A DNA stretch of 64,000 nucleotides, taken from NCBI RefSeq assembly GCF_014280875.1, contig NZ_JACLAL010000003.1, forward strand, positions 372,001 through 436,000, given 5' to 3'. The translations under genes were made by a program, and so were the position numbers. Under the pieces are notes generated by a model that worked only from the letters and a program-made list of their open reading frames with translations, made no database searches and was not told the DNA's origin. Within the stretch, counting starts at the first letter, position 1, and each line of letters begins with the position of its first letter. This document shows, one piece after another, positions 8,837-16,890 of this stretch. This stretch comes from Paenirhizobium daejeonense. Lineage in GTDB: Bacteria > Pseudomonadota > Alphaproteobacteria > Rhizobiales > Rhizobiaceae.

Positions 8837-9490
8837 ATGACCACCACCGAAGACCGCTGCCGCCTTGTCCTGATCGTTCCCGAAATCGCCGATGCCGAGG
8901 AAAGTGCCCGGATTGTCGGCGATGCGCTGAAGGGCGGCGACGTCGCTTCCGTGATCCTGCCGCAATATGGTCTTGATGATACGGCTTTCCAGCGCCATGC
9001 CGAACTGCTCGTCCCTGTCATTCAGGATGCCGGCGCTGCTGCGCTGATTGCCGACAACAGCCGGGTTGCCGGTCGGGCAAAGGCCGATGGTCTTCACATC
9101 AGCGGCAATGTCGCGGCGCTCGCGGAGGCGGTGGAGAAACACGTTCCGAAGATGATCGTCGGCGGCGGTAATGCGATGGACCGCCATCATGCGCTGGAGA
9201 TCGGCGAAGTACAGCCGGACTACGTGTTCTTTGGCCGCCTTGATGGAGACATCAAGCCCGAAGCGCATTCGAAGAACCTTGCGCTTGGGGAGTGGTGGGC
9301 ATCGATGATCGATATTCCCTGCATCGTGATGGGAGGAACCGATCCGTCTTCGGCAGTCGTCGTTGCGGCCACAGGTGTCGAATTCGTGGCGCTGCGGGAG
9401 GCCGTTTTCGCCGATCCGGCGCAGGCGGCGACCATCATTGCCCAGGTCAACGCCGAACTTGACGAAAAAGCGCCACGGTTTGAAGATTGA
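8837..9490 (+). CDS. Thiamine-phosphate synthase-like (ThiE superfamily) protein
   Basis: 217 residues with a TIM-barrel pattern like ThiE/TenI. Corresponding segments are AAALIADNSRVAGRAKADGLHISG (matching the ThiE LINDR...DGVHLGQ region) at about 70-93, DYVFFGRLDGD at about 130, and IPCIVMGGTDPSSAVVVAATGVEFVALREAVF near the end. The canonical GP(I/V)FPT loop is replaced by FFGRLDGD and LGQ by SG, so the enzyme may not make thiamine phosphate. No other thi gene is nearby. The ATG at 8837 was chosen because the protein starts there in alignment terms; an in-frame ATG at 8789 is possible. The next gene follows within 10 bases. Confidence 0.75.
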   Translation: MTTTEDRCRLVLIVPEIADAEESARIVGDALKGGDVASVILPQYGLDDTAFQRHAELLVPVIQDAGAAALIADNSRVAGRAKADGLHISGNVAALAEAVEKHVPKMIVGGGNAMDRHHALEIGEVQPDYVFFGRLDGDIKPEAHSKNLALGEWWASMIDIPCIVMGGTDPSSAVVVAATGVEFVALREAVFADPAQAATIIAQVNAELDEKAPRFED

Positions 9491-9498
9491 TACGCAAT

Positions 9499-10623
9499 AT
9501 GCGCACTCGTCTTCTTTGTTCTCCGGTCCTTCTTGCCCTGCTCGCTGCGGGCCTCTGCATGCCGTCCATCGTTAGGGCGCAGCAGGCTGCTGACCAGCCG
9601 GTGATGCGGCCGTTGACGCCGTCCGACACCGGATCGCTCGATCGCGGTCCCCGGCCATCGTCCGAGCCTGAAAAGGGTAAGGGCGGTGCGGACGGCAAGG
9701 CCGAAGCCGAAGACGATCCGCAGGGGCTCAACATCTTTGCCCGCATGGGTGCACCACTGCCGGATGCACCAACGGAAAAGGAGTTCAAGGGGACCGTCGA
9801 CGAGGCATATGGCGCCTATCAACGTGGCCTGTTCACTACGGCTATCGATAAGGCCTTGCCCCGCGCGCAGCTTGGCGACCCCGCAGCGCAGACATTGCTG
9901 GCGGAGTTGATGGGGCGCGGGCTTGGCGTGAAAAAGGACACCAAGGGTGCGGCCTTCTGGTACGGACAGGCGGCGCAAGGCGGCGATCCCCCGGCGATGT
10001 TCAAATATGCCCTGCTGCTGATGGAGGGCAAGGACGTCCCCCACGACAAGGCCAAGGCCGATGAGTACATGCGCAAGGCGGCCGACGCCGGCAACAGTTC
10101 GGCGCAGTTCAACTGGGCACAGATTCTGGTTTCGGATAATCCCGGCGTCAAAGGCCTGACACTTGCTCTTCCCTATTACGAGAAGGCGGCCGAGCAGGGC
10201 GTGGCCGATGCGCAGTATGCGGTTGCACAGATCTACAGCGTGTTGAAAGACCTGCCGGACGAGAAGAAGGCGAAAGCGCGCGACTGGCTCGGTCGCGCTG
10301 CAAGGGCTGGCTTCGATACCGCCCAGCTCGACATGGGGATCTGGCTGGTCAACGGCATCGGCGGTCCGCGCGATTATGAGAGGGGTTTCCGCTGGCTGTC
10401 GATCTCGGCCAGGCGCGGTAATGCCGTCGCGCAGAACAGGCTTTCGCACCTCTATATCAATGCGCTTGGAACGAAACCCGATCCCATAGAGGCTGCGAAG
10501 TGGTATGTCCTTTCCCGACGCGCCGGCCTCAAGGATCCGGCGCTCGAGGACTTTTATCTCGGTCTGACGGACGAAGAACAGAAGAAGGCGATCGACGCGG
10601 CGAACAAGTTCCGTCGGGGATAG
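9499..10623 (+). CDS. Exported Sel1-like repeat protein
   Basis: 374 residues. A signal peptide (MRTRLLCSPVLLALLAAGLCMPSIVRA-Q) is followed by a Pro/Glu-rich linker and then Sel1-like TPR repeats from about residue 95: units such as GDPAAQTLLAELMGRGLGV, GGDPPAMFKYALLLMEG and AGNSSAQFNWAQILV recur at about 35-residue spacing. Such proteins act as periplasmic scaffolds; partner unknown. It follows the ThiE-like gene by eight bases, so the two likely share a transcript. A TTG at 9487 is an alternative start. Confidence 0.87.
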   Translation: MRTRLLCSPVLLALLAAGLCMPSIVRAQQAADQPVMRPLTPSDTGSLDRGPRPSSEPEKGKGGADGKAEAEDDPQGLNIFARMGAPLPDAPTEKEFKGTVDEAYGAYQRGLFTTAIDKALPRAQLGDPAAQTLLAELMGRGLGVKKDTKGAAFWYGQAAQGGDPPAMFKYALLLMEGKDVPHDKAKADEYMRKAADAGNSSAQFNWAQILVSDNPGVKGLTLALPYYEKAAEQGVADAQYAVAQIYSVLKDLPDEKKAKARDWLGRAARAGFDTAQLDMGIWLVNGIGGPRDYERGFRWLSISARRGNAVAQNRLSHLYINALGTKPDPIEAAKWYVLSRRAGLKDPALEDFYLGLTDEEQKKAIDAANKFRRG

Positions 10624-10653
10624 GCAGTCTCCATCGGGGCCGGGGAGGCAGGT

Positions 10654-11937
10654 TTGGATAACATCGAGCTCTTCCAGCGTCTGGGTCTGGCCATTGCCAT
10701 CGGGGCCGCAGTCGGTGTCGAGCGACACTGGCGCGAGCGCGACGAACCGGAAGGCGCACGCGCTGCCGGTATCCGCACCTTCACCATGGTCGGCATGACG
10801 GGCGGTGTGGCTGGTCTGCTGGAGCGTAGCCTGACCGTCGGGACCGCCTATACCGGGTTCGTCATCGTCGGTTTCCTGATCGTCGTCGCCATTGTCATGG
10901 CGATCTTCGAGCTGCGTCAGGCTATCGCCGAGCAATCCTACAGCGTGACCTCGGTCATCGCGGCGATCCTCACATTCGGGCTCGGAGCCCTTGCTGTCAC
11001 CGGTGACATGGTGCTTGCGTCGGCCGGCGGCGTATCGCTGGTGGCGATCCTTGCAAGCCGGGAGTTCCTGCATAGCGCTATCCGCAAGCTCCAATGGATC
11101 GAGTTGCGCTCGGCAATCATCCTGCTGACGATGACTTTCGTGCTTCTGCCCATCCTACCTAACACTCCGGTCGGACCTTATGGCGGTGTCGTGCCGCGCA
11201 GCGTCGTGCTTCTGGCGATCATGCTCGCCTCGATCTCATTCGTCGGATACATCGCGGTCCGTATGCTTGGCGCGTCGCTCGGCGACCTGATCGGCGGGGC
11301 GGTCGGCGGTCTCGTCTCGTCGACGGGCGCCACGGTCGATTTTGCCAGACGGAGCCGGGAACTCGAAGAGGCGGATGCGTCGGACGCGATATCTCTGGCC
11401 GCGGGTGCAGCCGCCGCGGGTGCGGTATCGCTTGTGCGGACGATCGTTCTCGTCGGAGCGCTTGCGATGAGCCTGCTTCCCGAGCTTCTTGTTCCGCTTG
11501 CACTCGGGGCTGCCGTCATGGCCGGTTATGCCACGGTTCTCGCTCGCCGGCAGGCGGGAGCCGCCGGTGAACGATCACTCGGCAATCCCTTCGAGTTGAC
11601 TGCCGTAGCCAAGATGGCGGGGCTGCTCACGATCGTTGCCTTTATCGCCAGGGCGGCCACCGCGCATTTCGGTAGTGCCGGCCTCGTGGCTGCATCGGCC
11701 ATTTCCGCTCTCGCCGATGTGGATGCAGTTGCCGTGACGGTCGCGGGCATGCTGCCACCCCTCGATATAGCGACGGCGGGACGGGCAGTCGGCGTTGCCG
11801 TGGTGACCAACATGGTGGCGAAGGCTGTCTATGCCTTTGCCTTTGGTCGGCGGAGCTTCGCGATGCATATTCTCGTTGCCACAGTCCTTGCAGTAGGTGC
11901 CGGCGTGGTGGCGGAGCGGCTGCAGGCGATGGCGTGA
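10654..11937 (+). CDS. MgtC/SapB-DUF4010 inner membrane protein
   Basis: 427 residues from a TTG with a GGGGAGG ribosome site upstream. The N-terminal part has the MgtC signature (IAIGAAVGVERHWRER and ARAAGIRTFTMVGMTGG at about 10-55), followed by ten or more hydrophobic segments; the second half, including VGGLVSSTGATVDFARRS and AISALADVDAVAVTVA, fits DUF4010. The family is thought to transport or sense small molecules, but no substrate is established. It lies 30 bases after the Sel1 gene and is probably the last of a three-gene operon. Confidence 0.88.
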   Translation: MDNIELFQRLGLAIAIGAAVGVERHWRERDEPEGARAAGIRTFTMVGMTGGVAGLLERSLTVGTAYTGFVIVGFLIVVAIVMAIFELRQAIAEQSYSVTSVIAAILTFGLGALAVTGDMVLASAGGVSLVAILASREFLHSAIRKLQWIELRSAIILLTMTFVLLPILPNTPVGPYGGVVPRSVVLLAIMLASISFVGYIAVRMLGASLGDLIGGAVGGLVSSTGATVDFARRSRELEEADASDAISLAAGAAAAGAVSLVRTIVLVGALAMSLLPELLVPLALGAAVMAGYATVLARRQAGAAGERSLGNPFELTAVAKMAGLLTIVAFIARAATAHFGSAGLVAASAISALADVDAVAVTVAGMLPPLDIATAGRAVGVAVVTNMVAKAVYAFAFGRRSFAMHILVATVLAVGAGVVAERLQAMA

Positions 11938-12082
11938 CGCGGTTCTTCGCGTCGGTTTAGCCCAAGCCCCTTGAATTTCGGCCGCATTTGTGGTCTTGAA
12001 CCGGCCCAACTGCCGCCGCGAGCAATCGCGCGCTTCTGCCGCCGTCATCCGGCGCTACGCCTCTTTTCAAGGATTTCGTTCA

Positions 12083-12883
12083 ATGGCCCGTTCTGCTCTC
12101 CTCAATGTTATGGTTCAGGCTGCCCTAAAGGCGGGCAAATCCCTGTCGCGCGACTTCGGCGAAGTGCAGAACCTCCAGGTCTCCGTCAAGGGCCCGAGTG
12201 ACTTCGTTTCCCAGGCCGACCTCAAGGCTGAAAAGCTGGTGCGCGACGAGCTGTTGAAGGCTCGCCCGACCTATGGTTTCCTCGGTGAGGAAAGCGAAGA
12301 GATCAAGGGCACCGATGGCGCTCACCGCTGGATCGTCGATCCGCTGGATGGCACCACCAACTTCCTGCACGGCATTCCGCAGTTCGCCGTTTCCATCGCG
12401 CTCGAGCGCAATGGCGAGATCGTCGCCGGCGTCATCTTCAATCCGGCGACCGACGAACTCTACACCTCTGAAAAGGGTGGCGGCGCATTCCTCAATGATC
12501 GTCGTATTCGCGTGGCCGCCCGTAAGGTTCTGTCCGACAGCGTCGTCGGTTGTGGCATTCCGCATCTCGGCCGCGGTTCGCATGGCAAGTTCCTAGTCGA
12601 GCTTCGTCATGTGATGGGCGAAGTGGCCGGCGTCCGCCGCATGGGCGCGGCCGCGCTCGACCTCGCCTATGTCGCTGCCGGCCGTCTCGACGGCTTCTGG
12701 GAAGCCGGTCTTTCGCCCTGGGACATGGCTGCCGGCCTCTTGCTGATCCGCGAAGCCGGTGGCTTCGTCAGCGACATGCATGGCGGCACCGAGATGTTCG
12801 ACACCGGTACCGTGGTCGCCGGCAACGAATATATCCGCAAGGAATTGATCGAAGTCATCGCCCGTCCGGTACCGAAGAACTGA
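12083..12883 (+). CDS. suhB: Inositol monophosphatase family protein (SuhB-like)
   Basis: 266 residues. A Mg-dependent phosphatase of the IMPase/FBPase superfamily acting on inositol-1-phosphate or similar sugar phosphates. Metal ligands are visible in GFLGEESEE at about 66-74, in the signature WIVDPLDGTTNFLHG at about 84-98 and in the C-terminal SPWDMAAGLLLIREAGG near 213. Start ATG at 12083 preceded by AAGGAT; the frame extends upstream to 11990 without conserved sequence. It is transcribed alone, with about 145 bases to the DUF4010 gene and 87 to the next gene. Confidence 0.93.
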   Translation: MARSALLNVMVQAALKAGKSLSRDFGEVQNLQVSVKGPSDFVSQADLKAEKLVRDELLKARPTYGFLGEESEEIKGTDGAHRWIVDPLDGTTNFLHGIPQFAVSIALERNGEIVAGVIFNPATDELYTSEKGGGAFLNDRRIRVAARKVLSDSVVGCGIPHLGRGSHGKFLVELRHVMGEVAGVRRMGAAALDLAYVAAGRLDGFWEAGLSPWDMAAGLLLIREAGGFVSDMHGGTEMFDTGTVVAGNEYIRKELIEVIARPVPKN

Positions 12884-12970
12884 TCTGTTCCTTCGCTGTT
12901 TCCGCGGCTTCAATTCGTCTCAATCTTCCGCTAGCTTCGCCTTGCGAGATTCCCGGAGGCTGAGGAAGAC

Positions 12971-14011
12971 ATGGCGAAAGTGAAGCTGGCGGACCTTGAA
13001 GCGGCGGAGACCGGGGGAGGGGACGACGGCCATAAGCTGTCCAGTCCGATGTCGTTCTTCAGCACCATGGTGATCTTCCTGATCATCGTGGGTTTCATCG
13101 CGGCCATTTTGTACCGGCAGGCTCACGCGGCCTTCGTCACCAATCCGGGCCTGAACAGTCTCATCCTCGGCGTTCTGGCCATCGGCATCGTCCTCGTCTT
13201 TTCGCAGGTGCTGGCTCTGCGGCCAGAGGTCCGGTGGTTCAATTCGTTCCGCGCAGCTGGTGGCATAGAGAAGGCCGGACGTGAACCCCGTCTGCTTGCT
13301 CCCATGCGTACGTTGATCGGTGGTCGTCGTTCCGCCGCAATCTCCACCACTGCCTTGCGTTCCATTCTCGATTCTATCGCCACACGCCTTGATGAGTCGC
13401 GCGACACCTCGCGCTATCTGATAGGTCTGCTCGTCTTCCTCGGCCTTCTTGGCACATTCTGGGGCCTGCTCGGCACCATCGGCTCGATTACGACGGTGAT
13501 TCAATCGCTTGATCCTGCCGGTTCCAGTGACAGCAATGATGTGTTGCAGGCTTTGAAGAGCGGACTTACAGCACCGCTCGCGGGCATGGGTACGGCATTC
13601 TCTTCCTCGCTGCTTGGTCTCTCCGGATCGCTCATTCTCGGCTTTCTCGATCTGCAGGCCGGTCGCGCGCAAAACCGTTTCTACACCGAATTGGAGAACT
13701 GGCTGTCCTCCGTGACGGATGTCGATTCCGACCGGGTGGCTCCTTTCTCGAACGGCAGTGGGTTGCAAGCGGAAGAGCTGTCTCGTCTTGTCGAGCAGCT
13801 TGCGAGGATTGCAGATCGCGAAAACATCACGGATGGCGATAAGTCGCTGACGGCGATTGCCGGGCTGGCTGAGGGCATACAGGGTCTTGTCAAGAACATG
13901 CGCAACGAGCAGCAGATGCTGCGCGACTGGATCGAGGCGCAGCAGGATGAGTCCCGCGCCATGCGCAAGACGCTGGACAAGCTGAACGAGAAGATCGGCG
14001 GGGGCAAATAA
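12971..14011 (+). CDS. MotA/TolQ/ExbB-type proton-channel protein
   Basis: 346 residues. Membrane segments appear near residues 30-50, 63-83 and, after a cytoplasmic loop, at 147-167 and 193-220. The core LGLLGTFWGLLGTIGSI and the following GMGTAFSSSLLGLSGSLILGFLD match the channel helices of MotA/TolQ proteins. The C-terminal 110 residues are a helical, charged cytoplasmic tail. Together with the MotB-like partner that begins one base after its stop, it should form a 5:2 proton-driven motor complex in the inner membrane. No flagellar gene is near, so flagellar rotation is unlikely. Confidence 0.88.
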   Translation: MAKVKLADLEAAETGGGDDGHKLSSPMSFFSTMVIFLIIVGFIAAILYRQAHAAFVTNPGLNSLILGVLAIGIVLVFSQVLALRPEVRWFNSFRAAGGIEKAGREPRLLAPMRTLIGGRRSAAISTTALRSILDSIATRLDESRDTSRYLIGLLVFLGLLGTFWGLLGTIGSITTVIQSLDPAGSSDSNDVLQALKSGLTAPLAGMGTAFSSSLLGLSGSLILGFLDLQAGRAQNRFYTELENWLSSVTDVDSDRVAPFSNGSGLQAEELSRLVEQLARIADRENITDGDKSLTAIAGLAEGIQGLVKNMRNEQQMLRDWIEAQQDESRAMRKTLDKLNEKIGGGK

Positions 14012-14012
14012 G

Positions 14013-15044
14013 ATGGCTCTTAGCCGCAACCGCCGTCGCGAACGGGGTGTCGACTATTGGCCGGGTTTCGTCGATGCGCTGTCGACGCTGCTTCTGGCGA
14101 TCATGTTCCTGCTCACGGTTTTCGTGGTCGCCCAGTTCATCCTCAGCCGGGAAATCTCCGGCCGGGACGAGGTGCTCAACCGACTGAACAGTCAGATTGC
14201 AGAACTGACCCAACTGCTGGCGCTGGAAAAGAATGGCAAGCAGGACCTTGAGGATACGCTCGCTTCGCTGCAAACCTCGCTCTCTGCATCCGAAAGCGAG
14301 CGCACCCGGCTGCAACAGTTGCTGGACAGCGGTGCGGGAGCATCGGATGTCGCCAACCAAAAGGTTGGCCGTCTCACGCAAGACCTTCTGCAGGAAAAGC
14401 AGGTCAGCGAACGGGCCATGAGCCAGATCGAACTCCTCAACCAACAGATCGCGGCGCTCAGGGCGCAGATCGCGGCCGTCGAGGAAGCCTTGCAGGCGTC
14501 GGAGGCGCGGGATCAGAATTCGCAGGCCAAGATCGCCGATCTTGGCCGTCGCCTCAACGTCGCTCTTGCGCAGCGGGTGCAGGAACTCAACCGCTATCGC
14601 TCCGACTTCTTTGGCCGGTTGCGCGAAATCCTGTCCGACCGCGAGAATATCCGTATTGTCGGGGACCGATTTGTCTTCCAGTCGGAAGTCCTTTTCCCAT
14701 CGGGTAGCAACGAGCTTAATCCCGCCGGTGCAGGCGAGATGGACAAGCTTGCGACAGCATTGCTCGATCTTGCCCGCGAGATCCCGCCGGAGATCAACTG
14801 GGTTCTGCGCGTCGACGGGCATACCGACAACGTGCCGCTCACCGGCGCCGGTCGTTACGCCGACAACTGGGAGCTTTCGGCAGCGCGCGCCATCTCGGTG
14901 GTCAAGTATCTGATCTCCAAGGGTGTACCTTCCAACCGGCTGGTCGCGGCCGGTTTCGGCGAATACCAGCCGATTGCCGAAGGCGACAGCCCCGAGGCCC
15001 GTGCGCAGAACCGCCGCATCGAACTCAAGCTGACCGAGCGTTGA
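14013..15044 (+). CDS. MotB/OmpA-domain peptidoglycan-binding protein, partner of the upstream channel
   Basis: 343 residues. One N-terminal membrane helix (VDYWPGFVDALSTLLLAIMF at about 13-32) carries the MotB-type aspartate in FVDALS. A coiled coil of about 130 residues follows, and the C-terminal OmpA-like domain from about 215 holds VLFPSGSNELNP, DGHTDNVPL and SAARAISVVKYLISKGVP, the peptidoglycan-binding pattern. The start ATG is one base after the stop of the MotA-like gene. The long coiled-coil stalk separates it from ordinary MotB. A role in envelope force transduction is inference. Confidence 0.9.
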   Translation: MALSRNRRRERGVDYWPGFVDALSTLLLAIMFLLTVFVVAQFILSREISGRDEVLNRLNSQIAELTQLLALEKNGKQDLEDTLASLQTSLSASESERTRLQQLLDSGAGASDVANQKVGRLTQDLLQEKQVSERAMSQIELLNQQIAALRAQIAAVEEALQASEARDQNSQAKIADLGRRLNVALAQRVQELNRYRSDFFGRLREILSDRENIRIVGDRFVFQSEVLFPSGSNELNPAGAGEMDKLATALLDLAREIPPEINWVLRVDGHTDNVPLTGAGRYADNWELSAARAISVVKYLISKGVPSNRLVAAGFGEYQPIAEGDSPEARAQNRRIELKLTER

Positions 15045-15191
15045 AGCGCTTTCCGCGCAGGATGGCGTGGCGGCTGGCGGCAATGTTCTGAACTGGATGC
15101 GTTGCATATGAGGCGGTCTGAATGACCGTCTATGTCTTCCGTTTGTCTGTCTCCATCCGAATTCCCCCAAAGTTCGCAGGTTGTGCAAGTA

Positions 15192-15207
15192 TTTACGTGT
15201 CCGTAAA
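15192..15207. promoter_or_regulatory. Perfect inverted repeat, probable operator of the flavin dehydrogenase gene
   Basis: TTTACG-TGTC-CGTAAA, a perfect 6-bp inverted repeat with a 4-base spacer, 37 bases before the ATG of the dehydrogenase gene. Size and spacing suit a TetR-type dimer. No regulator gene is adjacent. Confidence 0.5.
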
Positions 15208-15244
15208 GGTAAGGTCATCCAAGTGATCGGGGAGGGTTGCGCTG

Positions 15245-16888
15245 ATGGACTGCGATGTACTGGTGATCGGAGCCGGCCTTTCCGGCCTCGTGGCGGCCGC
15301 GGAGGCCGCGGATCGCGGCCTCAGGGTCTGCGTAATCGACCAGGAAGGAGAGCAAAATCTCGGCGGTCAAGCCTTCTGGTCGCTCGGCGGTCTCTTCTTC
15401 ATCGACAGCCCAGAACAGCGGCGTATGGGTATCCGCGACACCATAGATCTGGCTCGACAGGACTGGCTCGGTTCTGCGCGTTTCGACCGTCCCGAGGACT
15501 ATTGGCCACGTCATTGGGCGGACGCCTATCTCGATTTTGCAGCCGGGGAAAAACGCTTCTGGCTGCATCAGCAGGGCATGCGCTGGTTTCCGGTGGTCGG
15601 CTGGGCCGAACGCGGCGGGTCGCGTGCGGATGGCCACGGCAATTCCGTTCCGCGCTTTCATATCACATGGGGAACCGGGCCAGCCGTTCTCGCGCCCTTC
15701 ATTCGCCGTGTACGGGAGGCTGAAGGGAAAGGGCTTTTGTCCTTCCGGTTTCGACATCAGGTGGATCAGCTTGTGGTGACCAACGGCGCGGTCACCGGTG
15801 CGCGGGGTACCGTGCTTGCGTCCGACGCGGCGCCGCGGGGTGCTGCGACTTCACGCTTCCCGGAGAGCCAGTTCGAGATTGCTGCGGGGGCGGTCATCGT
15901 CGCTTCCGGCGGGATCGGCGGCAATCATGATCTGGTGCGCAAGAACTGGCCGGTCGAGCGTCTTGGCCCTGCGCCGAAATCCATGGTGGCGGGCGTTCCG
16001 CAATATGTCGACGGGCGTATGATCGCCATCACCCAGGCGGCGGGCGGCGATGTCATCAACGGCGACCGCATGTGGCACTATACCGAAGGGCTTCGCAACT
16101 TCGATCCGATCTGGCCTAACCATGGCATCCGTATCCTGCCGGGTCCCTCATCCTTCTGGTGCGATGCAGACGGCAACCGTTTCGATGCGCCTGCCATGCC
16201 CGGCTTCGATACGCTGGCGACGCTGAAGGCGATCCGGGCGCGGGGAGACGAATACAGCTGGTTCATCCTCAACAAGGCGATCATCAAGCGCGAATTCGCC
16301 CTGTCCGGTTCGGAACAGAACCCGGACCTGACGGGAAAGAACATCCGGCTGTTGCTCAAGCGTCTCGGCAGCAACCCGCCCGGACCGGTGCAGGCCTTCA
16401 TGGACAAGGGCGAGGATTTCGTCGTGCGCGATACGCTCGAGGATCTGGTTGTCGGGATGAACGAACTCAGCGGCGAACACCGCCTCGGCATTCATCATAT
16501 ACGGGCGCAGATCGAGGCGCGGGATCGGCAGGTGAATAATGCGTTCGGCAAGGATGCACAGATGACGGCTATCCGTGGCACTCGCCGCTTCCTCGGCGAC
16601 CGGCTGATGCGGACAGCCAAGCCGCACCGGTTGCTCGCATCCAGGGCCGGGCCGCTGATCGGCGTGCGTCTCCACATTCTGACACGCAAGACGCTTGGCG
16701 GTCTGCACACGGATCTTTTTGCCCGTGTGCTCGACGCGACCAACAAGCCGGTGCCGGGACTCTATGCCGCAGGCGAGGTGTCCGGCTTCGGTGGCGGCGG
16801 CGTGCACGGCTATAACGCGCTGGAAGGTACGTTCCTCGGTGGCTGCCTGTTTTCTGGACGGATTGCTGGCCGGTCGGTCGGCGCGTAA
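15245..16888 (+). CDS. FAD-dependent dehydrogenase (KsdD/fumarate-reductase-like flavoprotein)
   Basis: 547 residues. The N-terminal dinucleotide-binding motif VLVIGAGLSGLVAAAEAADRG at about residues 5-25 binds FAD, and the C-terminal GLYAAGEVSGFGGGGVHGYNALEG near 510 closes the flavin site, as in the FAD_binding_2 family of 3-ketosteroid dehydrogenases and fumarate reductase flavoproteins. The middle is full length and carries a family-specific insertion (GNSVPRFHITWGTGPAVL near 140). The substrate is unknown; no steroid catabolism genes are near. It starts at an ATG after a GGGAGGG ribosome site, and a palindrome sits just upstream. Confidence 0.88.
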   Translation: MDCDVLVIGAGLSGLVAAAEAADRGLRVCVIDQEGEQNLGGQAFWSLGGLFFIDSPEQRRMGIRDTIDLARQDWLGSARFDRPEDYWPRHWADAYLDFAAGEKRFWLHQQGMRWFPVVGWAERGGSRADGHGNSVPRFHITWGTGPAVLAPFIRRVREAEGKGLLSFRFRHQVDQLVVTNGAVTGARGTVLASDAAPRGAATSRFPESQFEIAAGAVIVASGGIGGNHDLVRKNWPVERLGPAPKSMVAGVPQYVDGRMIAITQAAGGDVINGDRMWHYTEGLRNFDPIWPNHGIRILPGPSSFWCDADGNRFDAPAMPGFDTLATLKAIRARGDEYSWFILNKAIIKREFALSGSEQNPDLTGKNIRLLLKRLGSNPPGPVQAFMDKGEDFVVRDTLEDLVVGMNELSGEHRLGIHHIRAQIEARDRQVNNAFGKDAQMTAIRGTRRFLGDRLMRTAKPHRLLASRAGPLIGVRLHILTRKTLGGLHTDLFARVLDATNKPVPGLYAAGEVSGFGGGGVHGYNALEGTFLGGCLFSGRIAGRSVGA

Positions 16889-16890
16889 CC

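Noticed and set aside
9220..11094. A 624-codon minus-strand open frame across the Sel1 and DUF4010 genes
   Set aside because: Antisense shadow spanning three real genes; no recognisable domain.
12971..15044. Zorya phage-defence system (zorA/zorB-like)
   Set aside because: The pair resembles ZorA/ZorB in general type, but no ZorC, ZorD or ZorE follows; flanking genes are an inositol phosphatase and a flavoprotein.
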